A stretch of 64,000 nucleotides of DNA. Origin: Ceratothoa steindachneri (taxonomy: Eukaryota > Arthropoda > Malacostraca > Isopoda > Cymothoidae). The stretch spans positions 46,304,394 through 46,368,393 of the forward strand of contig OZ018330.1 in NCBI GenBank assembly GCA_963969495.1. The letters are read 5' to 3'. Position numbers and translations under genes: made by a program. The notes below the pieces were generated by a model. The model was not told where the DNA came from, did no database searches, and worked only from the letters and a program-made list of their open reading frames with translations. Within the stretch, counting starts at the first letter, position 1, and the number at the start of each line of letters is the position of its first letter. Below are positions 30,470 to 41,899 of this stretch, in pieces.

Positions 30470-32370
30470 CATTGGCAACGTGAAAGCAAAAACCTACACA
30501 TGTATAAAAATTTCACATATTCCGTAGATACTCAGAGACTCATCACACAGTACAACAATCACTACACCAGAGGCCCACGAAGACACAACATCACTCACCT
30601 ACGTACCCACATCTTACAGTGCGTGCAACTAGATAGGAACCGACAATGGCGAGAGGTCGTTCACATCGCGGACGACACTCGTTGCACTAACCCCTCCTTC
30701 CTCTGGGGGCGAGTAAAAGGATGCTAGGTACCGATCCACCCAAACCCATCACCTTCCAAGTAAACAACCAAACACTCATAGACACCAACGTCATCTTCGA
30801 CGCATTTAGGTCCCACTGGGACACAGTGCACATACACAACCCACCCAAACCACATGCGCAAGAGCATTTCCAGGAAGTCCAGGAGTGGTGTCGGGCCCAG
30901 GCTCACGAGCTAAGGCCCGCCCCCCTGATACGAATGGAGCTGCTCGACAACATATCTACACTGATCACTCCCATCACCGTCGAGGAAACAAAACACTAGA
31001 TTAAAACAACACCAGCCGCATTAATACACAACCTCCCCGCAAACATATACCATACACTTATTCAACGCTTCACTAGCCTCAGGCCACTTCCCCCAAATAT
31101 TCAAAGTCTCTCACAACATACTTCTACACAAAATGAACAAAGAACCAAAACACCCAAACAATTACAGGCCTATTGCTCTATTAGAGCACCTAGGCAAAAT
31201 ACTCGAACGTATGATCAACTGCCGCCTACGGGACTACCTGGAAGAGAGGGACTGGTTCTCCTCCCACCAATATGGGTTCAGGAGGGGACGGTTCACTCAG
31301 GCGGCTGTAACCATCGTTCACGACAGAATACATAAAAAAACGCCAGGTACGGCAAAAGACACTCTCCATCGGCAAGAACGTGGAAAAGGCCTTCGATAAG
31401 GTGTGGCACGAGGGACTCCATTGGAAACTCGCTAACAATCCGGAGTTACCTCTCTGCACCAGAAGGCTCCTCTCGCAATATCTCACTGAACGAAGATGCC
31501 ACATAAAATACAACAATACCCTATCTTATAACCTTTCACACCACGCTCAGGCGTTCACCAAGGAAGCGTAGTTGCAACCACACTTTACATAATGTACACA
31601 AACGACACCTCACGCATACCCGAAAACTACTGTCACACCTACACAATGTCCTACGCCGATGACGAGACAATTCTCGTCAGTGGCCGCGGACCAGACGAGA
31701 TCGCGCACGCACCACACACAAATAATACTAGACGAAAAGACATAATACGAGGATAAATGACTGATTACCACGAATCCTCAGAAGACACAGATGACACTCT
31801 TTGGCGCAAGAGATCACTACATGCATAACCTACCAATTTTCTCACATATACAGACCAGACAGGAACTACCTAAACCCAACAAGGCTCGACTACACACAAC
31901 AGACAAAAATCTTTGGGGTAACTTTTGACAAGTCCCTTAGGTTCAATATACACTAGTACATAATACAAGCAAGAGCTAAACACAGAAACAAAATGCTGCG
32001 CAGGTTCTATCCTGCGGGCAAGAAACTACAGTTACACCTATATAAAACACTCGTGCGATCTCTTCTCACGTACGCCCCACTGTCACTCATAGCTGCGAGT
32101 CTCACGTGGCAGAAGAAGGCTCAGCGCACTCAAAACTCTGCTCTGAAGCACGCTTGCCGCTCTGTCATGTACGCGAAAATGTCCACACTACACGACAACA
32201 ACAAATTCACACCTTTCAACACATACGCTCACAATAGACTCACAGAACAACTTGGGAAACTCACCACAGACTCCATATACACCGCACTACACGCAAGGCT
32301 GTATGTTGCGATGGCCCTGCGATACTCCGCAGCCCATGACCACCCGCAACCCATACCATTCTACGCATAA
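30470..32370 (+). pseudogene. LINE ORF2 reverse transcriptase (Jockey-like), decayed
   Basis: Plus-strand remnant starting in the linker before the polymerase ('THILQCVQLDRNRQWREVV' near 30610). Blocks in order: 'KHPNNYRPIALLEHLGKILE' (31150-31210), 'SSHQYGFRRGRFTQAA' (31260-31310), motif A 'VEKAFDKVWHEGLHWKLA' (about 31380-31434), 'SGVHQGSVVATTLYIMYTND' (about 31550-31610), catalytic 'MSYADDETILVSG' (about 31648-31686), and the post-polymerase 'HLYKTLVRSLLTYAPLSLIA' (31993-32370 frame). No endonuclease was found upstream. Stops and shifts separate most blocks. It lies inside the pair of inverted foldback copies, so it may have inserted into that element. Confidence 0.8.
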
Positions 32371-32641
32371 ATTAAGAGCATCATGAATAACGCGTTTCCG
32401 AATATGCAGACACGATCTCCTTCCTGACTACCCCCCCAACCATCGTCCAGTCACGAACACCCCGAGACACACCCAACTACACCACTAATCGGTGTCTATA
32501 TATCGACCTATCTACTCTTCATATCCCCTTTCAAGTTATTTCCGTATCCTATTCCTCTACGACTACCTGATCGCCTGTGTTACACAGTGACCCCTCTCTG
32601 TTCTTTCTATATACATCGATTCGATTCGATTCGAACTCTGT

Positions 32642-32884
32642 TTGTTTGACATTAATACGTCTTTTGTGAATTCCTCGGTCAATTTAATAGACTTTTCTAG
32701 AGATTGTGGCCTCGTTTTAAAAGCGAAGATTTGCAACGAGTGTGGCAAAGAAGCGCGGGTTGATTATAATTGTAAAAAGTGGAGATGGTTTAGCATTCGC
32801 CGTGAAGTTATTATATTATTAGGTAATTTAAGACGACGATATAGCTGCCGACATTTATCAATCGCTTTTTGCATTCAAAGCTAA
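32642..32884 (+). pseudogene. possible N-terminal zinc region of a Merlin/ISXO2-like transposase
   Basis: An 80-codon frame with 'LIDFSRDCGLVLKAKICNEC' and 'NCKKWRWFSIRRE'. The Cys-x2-Cys followed by a W-R-W segment is reminiscent of the N-terminus of Merlin/ISXO2 proteins. No catalytic domain follows. The match is short and I hold it loosely. Confidence 0.25.
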
Positions 32885-32982
32885 TGTTAGCCTTTCAATT
32901 AAGAATATTACGAGGTTTTTTTTAAGTTGCAGGAGGGTGGGTGACACCCCCCATCCCCGTAACTTTAAGAAAAAACTCTGAG

Positions 32983-33290
32983 TTACAATTTAGGCCTATG
33001 ACGTTCGAAAGTAACTAAAAAATGTAAATTTTTTGGTGGCAATAGCCTAAATTAGGCGGCGTGATCGTCTTTGTTATTTTGATAAATGTGTTATCGGCTC
33101 TGCACGTTTATCGAAATATTAAAGACGATAGCGCCGCCTAATTTAGGCTATTTCTGCCAAAAATTGACATATTTTAGTTAATTTCGAAATTACGGGCTTC
33201 GCCTTTGACATCTGACGTCATAAGGCCTAAATTGTAGCCCAAAGTTGTAGCCCAGAAACAGCGCCCCTAAACTGAAGTATCACTGATAGA
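32983..33290. repeat. foldback (inverted-repeat) element
   Basis: Left arm 32983-33090 and right arm 33103-33240 are inverted copies around a 12-bp centre. The 21-bp core 'aatagcctaaattaggcggcg' (33041-33061) is perfectly repeated inverted at 33132-33152. The right arm has about 27 extra bases near 33195-33220 and continues into sequence matching the copy at 30132. Non-coding. Confidence 0.75.
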
Positions 33291-33827
33291 TCTTCCTCTT
33301 ATTTTTTATCTTAAGGTTTCTCAGCTTGTATAATAAATAGTTCAACTCCGCTTTTTCCTCTATTTATTCTTTGTTCAAGCTGACAATGAATTGCCCCAAA
33401 ATTATAAGGTGTAAGAAGTTGGGTACTTTTAAACATTATAACTAAGCATGAGGCTATTATTGGTAAGAGAGTCAATGTAGAGACACATGCAAATAGTAAA
33501 TAGACATACACAATTTTATGATAAAATGTTTTTATTCCGATTTTTTGCTACTATTAAGACGAGTATTTATTTCCATCTCGTTGTAATTATTAAGCATGCC
33601 TATAAAGCAAAATGCCAAGGAAATTTCAAATTTTCAACGAGGTGTGATTATTGGTCAGCCTCAGGGTTAACTTTCCCTAAGAAAAGTGGCCAAATGGGTG
33701 CCTTATTTAAAAAAAAACTAAGAAAAGTTGCTAGGAATCTAAAAATACCCATTTATTCCGGAAACAGAAGTAGACCTCAATTTAAACTTAAGGCAAAAAC
33801 ATCACTAGAGTCACGACCTGGTAAATA
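33291..33827. other. no gene seen
   Basis: AT-rich. A 120-codon open stretch at 33487-33849 has no recognisable features and I treat it as chance. Confidence 0.4.
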
Positions 33828-34108
33828 CAGCCTTGGCCAAAAGTATTAGGCCACCCTAGTGTTTCTGGGTTCTGCTATCTCAATGTTAATGAAACACGTG
33901 TGCATGGTGGTTTATGGTATATTACACAATATACATTAGTTTAATATCTGGTTGACCCTCCTTTAGCTTGAACTACCGCTTTTATACTGTACTGTACTTA
34001 TGTAACCAATTTTGTGTAAAACCAACGTCCACAATTAACTTATTTTCCCATGATTATTCCAGTGTTTTATGCTAAAATACGTTGTAGTTACAGTTAATAA
34101 ACAGTAAA

Positions 34109-35249
34109 ATGCCTAAAACAAGGAAGTTGAGTGAGTGTGAGCGAGGTCAAATCGTAGCTCATCATAAAGATGGAATGTCTCAAAAGCAAATTGCTCAAAA
34201 GCTGAAATGTTCTCGATGTGCGATGCAAACGACTCTCAAGCGCTCCAGAGAGAAAAAAGATGTTAAGACAATGCAAAGAACATGTAGAAAAAAAGGTTAT
34301 AACACCTCGTAATGACAGATCCATCATCCGTCAGTCGCTCAGAAGCAGGAGAAAAACATCGTCAGAGCATTGTGCGGACTTCAACGAGGCAGGTACATCA
34401 CAAATATCAACCAGAACTGTTAGAAGAAGGCTTGTAGAGTACAGTCTGAAAGGCTGTAAAGCCAGGAAGAGGCCATGGATTTTTGAAGCGAATATGAATA
34501 AATGTATTCAGTGGGCCAAAAACCACTCAAATTGGACCAGTGAGCAATGGTCGAAAGTCATATGGTCTGATGAAAGTAACTATGAGGTAAGATAGTACAA
34601 GAATTCAATCAACATATAAACTCAAAATATCTGTGTTTTTTTACCAAAATATATAAGAAATATCCAACATAAGGATAATATTATCGTTCATGTTTTTTAC
34701 TCAGGCTTTCGGCACATCTGGTTCAACTTTCGTGCGTCTCAGAGTTGGGAAGGCATTTTAGGCTAAATGTCTGGTATCAACCGTAAAACATGGGTGTGGT
34801 TCTATCATGTTGTGGGCCTGCATGGCTGCCACAGGACCCAGAGAAATGTTTTTATTTCAGGGAAGGATGAATTCAGCTACCTATGTTTCCATGTTTTCGG
34901 ATGTTTAAGAGCAATCAATTGCTAAATTGCATCCAGGAGTGCCGAAAAACAGTGTTATCTTTCAACAAGACAACGCTCCATGTCATGCAGCTAATGGTTT
35001 GAGACACAGGGTATCGTTCCCATGGACTGGCCAGCTCAAAGCCCCGATCTAAATCCAATCGAACACCTATGGGGAACTCTTGGTAAAGCTACCAAAAACA
35101 TAACAATTAAAAATAAAGAGCATTTGTACCAAAAACTTAGAGAAGAATGAAGTAAGATTGCGCCTAGCACCTGCAAAAAACTAGTTGATTCTATGCCTAA
35201 CCGTATAAAAGCGGTAATTAGAGCTAAAGGAAGGTCAACCAAATATTAA
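34109..35249 (+). pseudogene. Tc1-like (DD34E-type) transposase, spliced
   Basis: Exon 1 starts 'MPKTRKLSECERGQIVAHHK' (34109) with the paired helix-turn-helix. It shifts frame near 34260-34290 and continues 'RTVRRRLVEYSLKGCKARKR', ending at the first Asp block 'KVIWSDESNYE' (34586). After the intron, exon 2 begins 'AFGTSGSTFVRLRVGKAF', which joins to exon 1 exactly as in related transposases. It continues with one stop to 'VKHGCGSIMLWACMAAT', a second stop, 'FQQDNAPCHAANG' (second Asp) and, after a shift, 'WPAQSPDLNPIEHLWGTLG' (catalytic Glu), ending 'RAKGRSTKY' at 35249. All three catalytic residues are present, but two frameshifts and three stops disable it. Confidence 0.85.
34587..34704 (+). 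other. GT-AG intron in Tc1-like transposase
   Basis: Donor GAG|GTAAGA at 34586/34587; acceptor 'tgttttttactcag' ending at 34704. The length, 118 bp, is not a multiple of three and the segment contains stops. Removing it joins 'SDESNYE' to 'AFGTSGST' in frame at a conserved position. Confidence 0.75.
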
Positions 35250-36394
35250 ACTAATTTATATTGTGAAATATACCGTAAACCACCATGTCCACAAGTTTCA
35301 TTAACATTGAGATAACAGAAACCAGAAACACTGGGGTTTGGCCTAATACTTTTGGCCAAGGCTGTAAGTACCCTCTCTAGGATATTATGGACGTACAGCC
35401 ATGAGAATTTTTTTTTTAACTATGACCCATATTAATAATAGAAATGAATGAGCTGAAGAAATGAGTGACAAAAATTTGGAATTTGGGCAGTGGAAGGTTT
35501 TGGGTTTGGAAATTACCCCTTCAGGACTTTGATTGAGTGCGTTAGCAATATCAACTCGGAAAATACATTTCCATTCCTGAAGAAGGTTTTTTACTAGTGT
35601 TTCCAATTGGTCAGCTTAAAAATTAAAGTTGTTTATTCATAGAAAATGCGTTTCTTTGTCCTATTGCAGTGGTAGTACGAATATGCATTAACCGACTTCT
35701 TTGACCGAATCAGTCCCCTGATATGAACCATATTAAACATGTGTGTGGAAAACTAGACAAAAACTAGAAAAGACTTTACGGAACAAGAAAAAAATAACTT
35801 GATTAAAATTGCTAAATAGCATAGGAATTACTAGAAATTTTAATATCAGAACTCATTTAGACCTAAATGAGTTGAAGCTGTAAAATCTGCTAGAGGGAAG
35901 TCACTAAGAATTAATAATGTGCTTTCATTCGTCAAATTGTATTTTATATTTTAATTTACAAATAAAGTTATTTTATTAAAAACCTGCGTCTTTCTTTACT
36001 TCCTTGCATGTTTCTGTAGAAGTTTCCTTGGCCCCAATCAGGTTTCTACTGTTTTTTTTATGAGGAAGGAATCTATTAATCTTTTTTATTTCTGGAATAA
36101 TGAATTTTTTTTATTTCTTGAAGTAGGATTAGGGGCTGTATTTGTTTGTACACATTGTATTGAAGATTATTAACTTCACCTATGGTTGCTACTTGACAAA
36201 CTTTGCCGGTTACAGTATATTTATTAGTTGATTTGAAGGTAATATTTATTTTTAAGTTACGTATTTCCAAGTGGTACATTTTAATTATTTGCTATCTTTA
36301 AATCGTTATTTATAAACATTTTTGCAGAACTAGTTTCAGTAGGCAACTTTGTAAAGATCCGTGTGTTTTTTTTGGATGGGGGAAGGTGCTATTT

Positions 36395-36450
36395 AAAAAA
36401 TATATATATATTTAATAAAGCTCAATCTTTTGAGCTCATCTTCTGATTTT
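36395..36450 (-). repeat. degenerate hammerhead-like hairpin next to (TA)n
   Basis: The minus strand reads AAGAUGA, then a perfect helix GCUCAA/UUGAGC with an AAGA loop, then UUUA where GAAA would be needed, followed by AUAUAUAUA. The core is too altered to call a ribozyme, but the layout repeats that of the other loci. Confidence 0.25.
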
Positions 36451-37150
36451 TTATGTTTAAATTTCTCGAAAAAATTATTATAACTTTCAAAGTAATTCTT
36501 AGATGAAATCATAGAGCATATATGAATAGATTTGATGTCACTTATCTCCATACTAATATCTTTTCACGAAGAACCTTTATCCTTATATTTCTTGAAGTAT
36601 TATTAGGGACTGTATTCCTTTTCCAGTGTTATTAAAATGGGCCGCGTTCGAAGCCCTTTTAACCTCAATAGAATTGCAACTCGAGCAATGAGAAGCTCAC
36701 TTGAAACAATTTTCAAAAGCCACTTTATGGTTGATTTCTATGAAGTGTTATCAATTTATTTCCTCTGAATTTACTCAATTTTTACATTATTATTTATTCT
36801 ATTAATTCGGATAGAGTAATGATTGTATATGACAATATATGCACCTCACACACATTCTCTGGCCAATGTATGGATTATTTTAGTTTCTGCTCACATATTT
36901 TTTAAATCAATTAACTCAATGCACTTTTTTGTAAAATAACCTGAAATTTGTAAATTCCAGGAGTTTGATCTTCAATTTTTTATGGTAAGATACATTTAAA
37001 TTTATATTACAATAAATTAACAGACTAAAAATAAGCAATATCTGTACTGCAGAACGCTCTCTATATCCAACAATGTGAACTAATGTTGTATACATCAACA
37101 ATTGTCCCTGTTTCACTCCAGTAAAAGATAGGACAAGTACGATTTGCTCT

Positions 37151-37470
37151 CATATCATTGGAATTGTAAGAAAAATCTCGAAATCAATGACTGGAGCAGC
37201 CATCGACCGCTGGTAGCCCCATAATGGCGACACCTGGCAACTTTAGGCCATTTGGGCCTACTTATTCTTCCACGCAGGGGACAGGCACAAGATTGTGATA
37301 CTCACAACGCACTCGCTGTCACCCTAGTTCAACATCAAGTGCAAGCCTTCACATCAACCCCCCCAAAAGCTCTCTATCTTCGCAAGTTGCAAGCCGCCTG
37401 ATTTGAGGCAACAAGAAAATTCCAACCTGACTTCATTAATAAATAATATCAATTTAACTAGCGTGTTTGC
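37151..37470 (+). repeat. dispersed repeat, copy 1 (partner at 54781)
   Basis: Shares with 54781-55100, in the same orientation, the stretches 'cattggaat.gta', 'ataatggcga.acctggcaa', 'caagccttcacatcaac' and a final 'cgtgttt'. GC-richer than its surroundings. It could be a solo LTR or SINE; the sequence does not decide. Confidence 0.5.
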
Positions 37471-38486
37471 CTAACCAACTGTTCCAGGACTATGTAATTA
37501 AGTGTTAAAGACAAGTTTGGTTGTGTGACTAGAATAGTATTTTTTTGCGAACCATTCAATACGATTTGTGCAAATGAATCTGAACACATAAATTTTTACG
37601 CACCTCTTCTAAATCAGATTCCAGCAGTTTCCATCTCTTAGTGCTTCACACAACGACGAACCAAATTCAATATACTCCATATTACTCCATAGTAATATTA
37701 TTCTAAAACATCAAATTCAAGTTTGCTTGTTTTATTTGTAGGTCTTTTTTGTTGTTATTCGAAATTACAGGTTTTTTTCGTTATCCTGTTAATGTTCTTA
37801 TTCCAAAATTATTATTTTCTATCGTTATTAACAAATCTTGGTGCGTTTAAATTTATTTTTTTTACCCTTTCAGTCCAATCCAATAATACCCCATACAATA
37901 TTTTGTTAACATTGAATAATTATAGTTATTTTTAGGCAGACAAATTGGTACCAGAGTATCCCGAAACGTTGTTGATATTGAATAAATGAGATCAGTTTTC
38001 AACCTGATTTTTCTAAGATTTAGCTTTTTTACCATATTCTTTGAGACAATTTATCTTCTTTCTCTACTTAAAAGGTAAAAAATGGGTAGTTTTCAATCCT
38101 ATAGAGTCAAGTCCCAAAACTAATGATAATGGCTAAATAAACTATTTGCAAAGAATTTAAAGTATATCGAAATTTAAATAAACACTGTACAAGTAAGATG
38201 TATGTAATAATTTTGAGATTTGTTAAAAGCATGTAAAACGATATTAAAAGGATTGCTTACATGACCTGAATCAAATGTGCAAAAAATCATTGGTAGATTA
38301 TTGTAACTTAACCGCTTTTTGATGTTCCAGGACACGAATGAAAGATAGTGACAAATTTTAGTTTTTTCTTAGGTGATTTCATATACTCGTACGTTGGCTT
38401 GGCCATGTTTGAACAAAAAAGTCTCAAAATGACGCGCAATGCTACCTGTATAGCCAAGCGCACAACGTAGCATATTTACATAATCA

Positions 38487-38750
38487 TATTAATAATAATA
38501 ATAATAAGTCTTTTGTAATGCGCTCTTCAAGGCCTGAGGCCTTCCCAGAGCGCACGTTGTGCTGAGATGAGAAGGGAAATTCAATGGAAATTCAGGAGGG
38601 GGGAGAAGGCAATTCTGAAAAGATGCGTTTTCAGGAGACGCTTAAATGTGGTAAGAGAGGGAGAAGACCTGATTTCAGCAGGAAGAGCATTCCACAACTT
38701 AGGGCTGCAGATTGAGAAGGAGCAGTCCCCCATTGAGCACTAATTTTCCT
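38487..38750 (+). repeat. short interspersed repeat with AAT-rich 5' end, copy 1
   Basis: An (AAT)n run is followed by 'gtcttttgtaatgcgctcttcaagg', 'aggagacgcttaaatgtgg', 'gagcattccaca'. A diverged relative at 51640-51900 has the same order of motifs. Similar 'gcgc' repeats after AAT runs are common in marine invertebrates, but I cannot name this family. Confidence 0.45.
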
Positions 38751-39544
38751 CTCCTTCAGAAAAAATAACAAACAATCTTCTCTTTGTCAATAAAAAATAT
38801 TTGAAAGGTTACCATGGATAAATATTTATTTAATATTTTATCTCCCCCATTTTGGGTACAAATAATAAAAATATTTTTATGAAAGATATTGTATGGTTGT
38901 TTGGGAACATAAATATCGTTAAAAAAAATCTTAAATCGCAATTATATTATACAAAAGATCGATAGAGAAACACGAATTTTAACGAGATTATATCACATTC
39001 AAAGATGCATCCTCTAAAGTGAGTCTTTCTATAGGAATTTTAACGCTTAGATAAATTCTCGAGGAATAAGTGAATATGACTTTATCTGGGTTACACAGTT
39101 CAAGTGGGTATAGATATTAAGGTTCTGTAGTTTACCTGTATGAGTCTCTTTAACTTTAGAGGAAAATTCCGCTACAGATTTATCATACAACGAGACAGCA
39201 AAATCAATTAGTTATAGGTTTGAGCGAAGTTCATTAGAAGCAATTGAAATGGATTTGTTAACAATAGATTAATCTTTGCGCTTGAAACGAAGTTCGTTAT
39301 TAAGAAATATAAGTTGGGTAGATTTATAGAGGTTGGTGTTTTGCAGGTACTGTTTGAATAATTTGAAACCTGACCCATCCCTGATTCAAACCATCTCTCG
39401 CAATGTTGTTCTAGGGTCACACTCGAGAACTTCAAGATAGTTGATGTGGTAAGTAACTTCTTAGGCCTTTACCTGCTAGAGTCGCTTTACATTAAAAACT
39501 TCAACCCTCTTTGACTAATAATTCCTTATATACTCCATTAAATA

Positions 39545-40270
39545 TTAGGTTGAGGAATAAGTTTTTTTTAATGTTGTGTTGAATTAAGTTTTGTTGACGT
39601 GATTTGTGCACATATTAAGAAACAATAATAAAAAATGAGAGCAAAATTTGCAAAGGTTAGGCTACGTCTCTTAACAGCGTAGACTATTAGGCTTTTGCTT
39701 AGGCTACGTCTTGAAGTTAAATAATAATTCATTGCGGTTTATTTTGAAAAGTTTGGTTAATTTAATTTTTGTTCTGTACCCTCAAAATGGAATGTCAAGT
39801 TGAAAGAAAGGTGCATTTTCGACACTTGTTGTTATTCATTTTCAATTGAGACAGGTACAATGCAAACGCAGCCAAAGCTCGTCGCGATAGTTGAGATGTG
39901 TACGGAGAAAATGCTTTATCAGAAAGGACAGCTCAATGGTGGGTTTCACGTTTCTAAAACGGTCATTTTAATCTTAATGACGAAGAACGTTCTAGTCGCC
40001 CCATTAAGTTGGATGAAGATCGATTGAACGACCTTCTTCATGAAAATCCTCGTCACTCGACTAGAGAATTGGCTGTACAAAAATCCAGAGGTTTTATTGC
40101 AGAGGCATCGAAAAACTAGTTAAACGTTGGGAAGAAGTCGTAAATAACAACAGAGAATACATTATTGATTAAATTGCATATTGTTATCAATTAAAAATAA
40201 AGTTTTTCTAAAATTGTTAATGATAATGAATAAATTTGATAAAACCACAAGAACTTATTCCTCAACCCAA
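39545..40270 (+). mobile_element. mariner deletion derivative (same family as 5.6 kb)
   Basis: Terminal repeats 'ttaggttgaggaataag' (39545) and 'cttattcctcaacccaa' (ending 40270), flanked by TA on both sides. At 726 bp it retains the helix-turn-helix coding part and the last codons, joined at about 40080, so the whole catalytic region is gone. It is about 90% similar to the element at 5635-6835 where they align at the 3' end. Confidence 0.85.
39787..40172 (+). pseudogene. mariner transposase remnant
   Basis: Starts 'MECQVERKVHFRHLLL', passes stops to 'ENALSERTAQWWVSRF' and 'DEERSSRPIKLDEDRLNDLL', ends the N-terminal part at 'TRELAVQ', and continues directly with codons matching the transposase C-terminus ('FIAEASKN'). 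No catalytic Asp is left. Confidence 0.8.
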
Positions 40271-40479
40271 TATATCGCACATTAAAAAGTATGTTAATAT
40301 ATTAATAAAAAAGTTAAAATTCTTTTGTATAATATCATTGTCGATTTTGTTTCTAGTTCATATCCCTTCCCTCGTTAGTTTTATTTTCTGCATTTCCATT
40401 GAATTTAATTCGTTTCAAAGTTAAGCATGATGTTTCAGGATATAGATATTTCAATATGTAGATATTATTTTTTTTTATT

Positions 40480-40545
40480 GATTCTTTAGCACTGATGATG
40501 GGATTTGATGTCATCCTGAAACATTTGCAAAAAATATTACGAAAC
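40480..40545 (+). ncRNA. hammerhead-like motif
   Basis: CUGAUGA (40492-40498) matches the consensus exactly. It is followed by a helix II GGAU...AUCC with one bulged base, GAAA (40518-40521), and a possible helix III (ACAUUU...AAAUAU, one mismatch) ending in UU. I cannot form a good helix I. TA tracts follow at 40570-40620 on the same strand. Weaker than the 24.2 kb case. Confidence 0.35.
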
Positions 40546-41003
40546 TCTTCTGTTCTTTCGCCAGGCTATGCTATATATAGTTCGTCTGAAGTTACGTCCA
40601 TATATATAGATATATATATATTAGTGTAGTTGGGTAGCAGTCTTTCCTGAATGCAAATTTTTTTGAAGACCATTGTGTATTTTGCCTTAATTAATTTCCT
40701 TTGGCAACTTTCTCTTCTTCTTCCCTATCTTTTTTATTCCATCTTTAGATGGTAGATCACTTGGACAAGTACTCATCTCTTTTTTAAAAGGAATGTGTTT
40801 GGTAAAAACCAAACTAAATTGCTAAGCTTTCGATCTCATTCAATCATCTTTGGAGCATTTTGAAATGTTCTTGCCTCCTTTACCGATGTAATGAGTGGAG
40901 TGAGGATCTGACAGAGTGGAAGAAAACGATTTTTAAGGGGTATTTATTCCGCCTTGGTTAAACGTAACGTTAGAGGAAATGGGCCACTCATGTGAGTGGA
41001 ATT

Positions 41004-41390
41004 TTAAAATAGTTTTAATGTGCAATTCCAGCTTGTCGCTTGACTGTTGATGGCTGGCTTATCTTCATTTATTAATATGGCTTCTAAGATGTTCAGCCTC
41101 GCTTTATTGACCTCTTTGCTTTTAATAATGGTGTTATCAACAAGCATATCTTTCGTTAGGTTAATATTATGGGTACTCTCCATATGAGTCTTAGGCCCTC
41201 CGCTTTGTAGATGCATGGTCAAACGTCTCGAAAGTGTAGTGGTTGTCATGCCAATATATTTGGAGTTATTATAAAGCTTACAGTCTTTATCGGGGCAGAT
41301 GAACTCGTAAACTATGTTGGTTGACTTGAGATTCGAGGAATTTAGGCAGGTGTTGTTTTTCATTAGGAGATTGCTGGCTTTTGTTGTTTT
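41004..41390 (-). pseudogene. PLE GIY-YIG endonuclease domain
   Basis: An open frame of 119 codons: 'LKSTNIVYEFICPDKDCKLY' (Cys-rich linker, Cys-x4-Cys), 'SKYIGMTTTTLSRRLTMHLQ' (YIG with the following Arg helix), 'VNKARLNILEAILINEDKPA' with the conserved Glu. The domain looks complete. It is separated from the reverse transcriptase by frames with stops, so it would not be made as part of an intact fusion. Confidence 0.85.
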
Positions 41391-41899
41391 ATAATAAATG
41401 ATGAGTTGGATTTTATATGCTTGATTTTTAACCTTAATGTTACGGTTAATAATCTCCTTGATGTTTTTTTATGTATTTTATAGGCCGTGTACATTTAGTT
41501 TCTGTAATGCACTTTGATGTTGTTGACTTCTCTATGATTACTTTCAGTTTTATCCACATGTTTGTAATGGTTATTTAAAAATGATTGGAGTTGTTTGTCA
41601 ATCATGCTGTTTGAGAAACCATTATTCACGAGTATTTGTTTTACTCGTGCAATCTCTTGGTGGAAAAGTTTTCACGTAGAGCAGTATTTATAAGTTCGGC
41701 GGATGTATGAGCCGATTACGCATATTTTAAACCTTTCAGGGTATTCACTCTCCGCATTGAGGCATTTTTTCATGTCCGTACTTTTCCTATGTACTTTAGT
41801 GATGTAGTCCCAAGATGTTATGAACCTCAACGTCCAAGAAAGAGAGTTTATTGCCCGTGCTCAATTGATAAGTGAATTTTAGCACGTTCTCCTCAAAAT

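Larger units (their letters stand above)
33828..35364 (+). mobile_element. Tc1-like transposon with long inverted repeats and an intron
   Basis: Complete ends: CAGCCTTGGCCAAAAGTATT starts both termini, flanked by TA (33826-33827 and 35365-35366). The inverted repeats extend about 160 bp (33828-33990 against 35203-35364), and the right one overlaps the last codons of the transposase. Total length is 1537 bp. The transposase gene is interrupted by a 118-bp GT-AG intron. Confidence 0.85.
35367..39540. other. AT-rich region without recognisable genes
   Basis: No coding homology found. It contains a hammerhead-like hairpin beside a short TA run (36395-36450), a dispersed repeat (37151-37470) and a SINE-like or short interspersed repeat (38487-38750), listed separately. 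The rest is AT-rich single-copy-looking DNA. Confidence 0.4.

Noticed and set aside
33487..33849. 120-codon frame before the Tc1
   Set aside because: It runs into the Tc1 inverted repeat and shows no family features.
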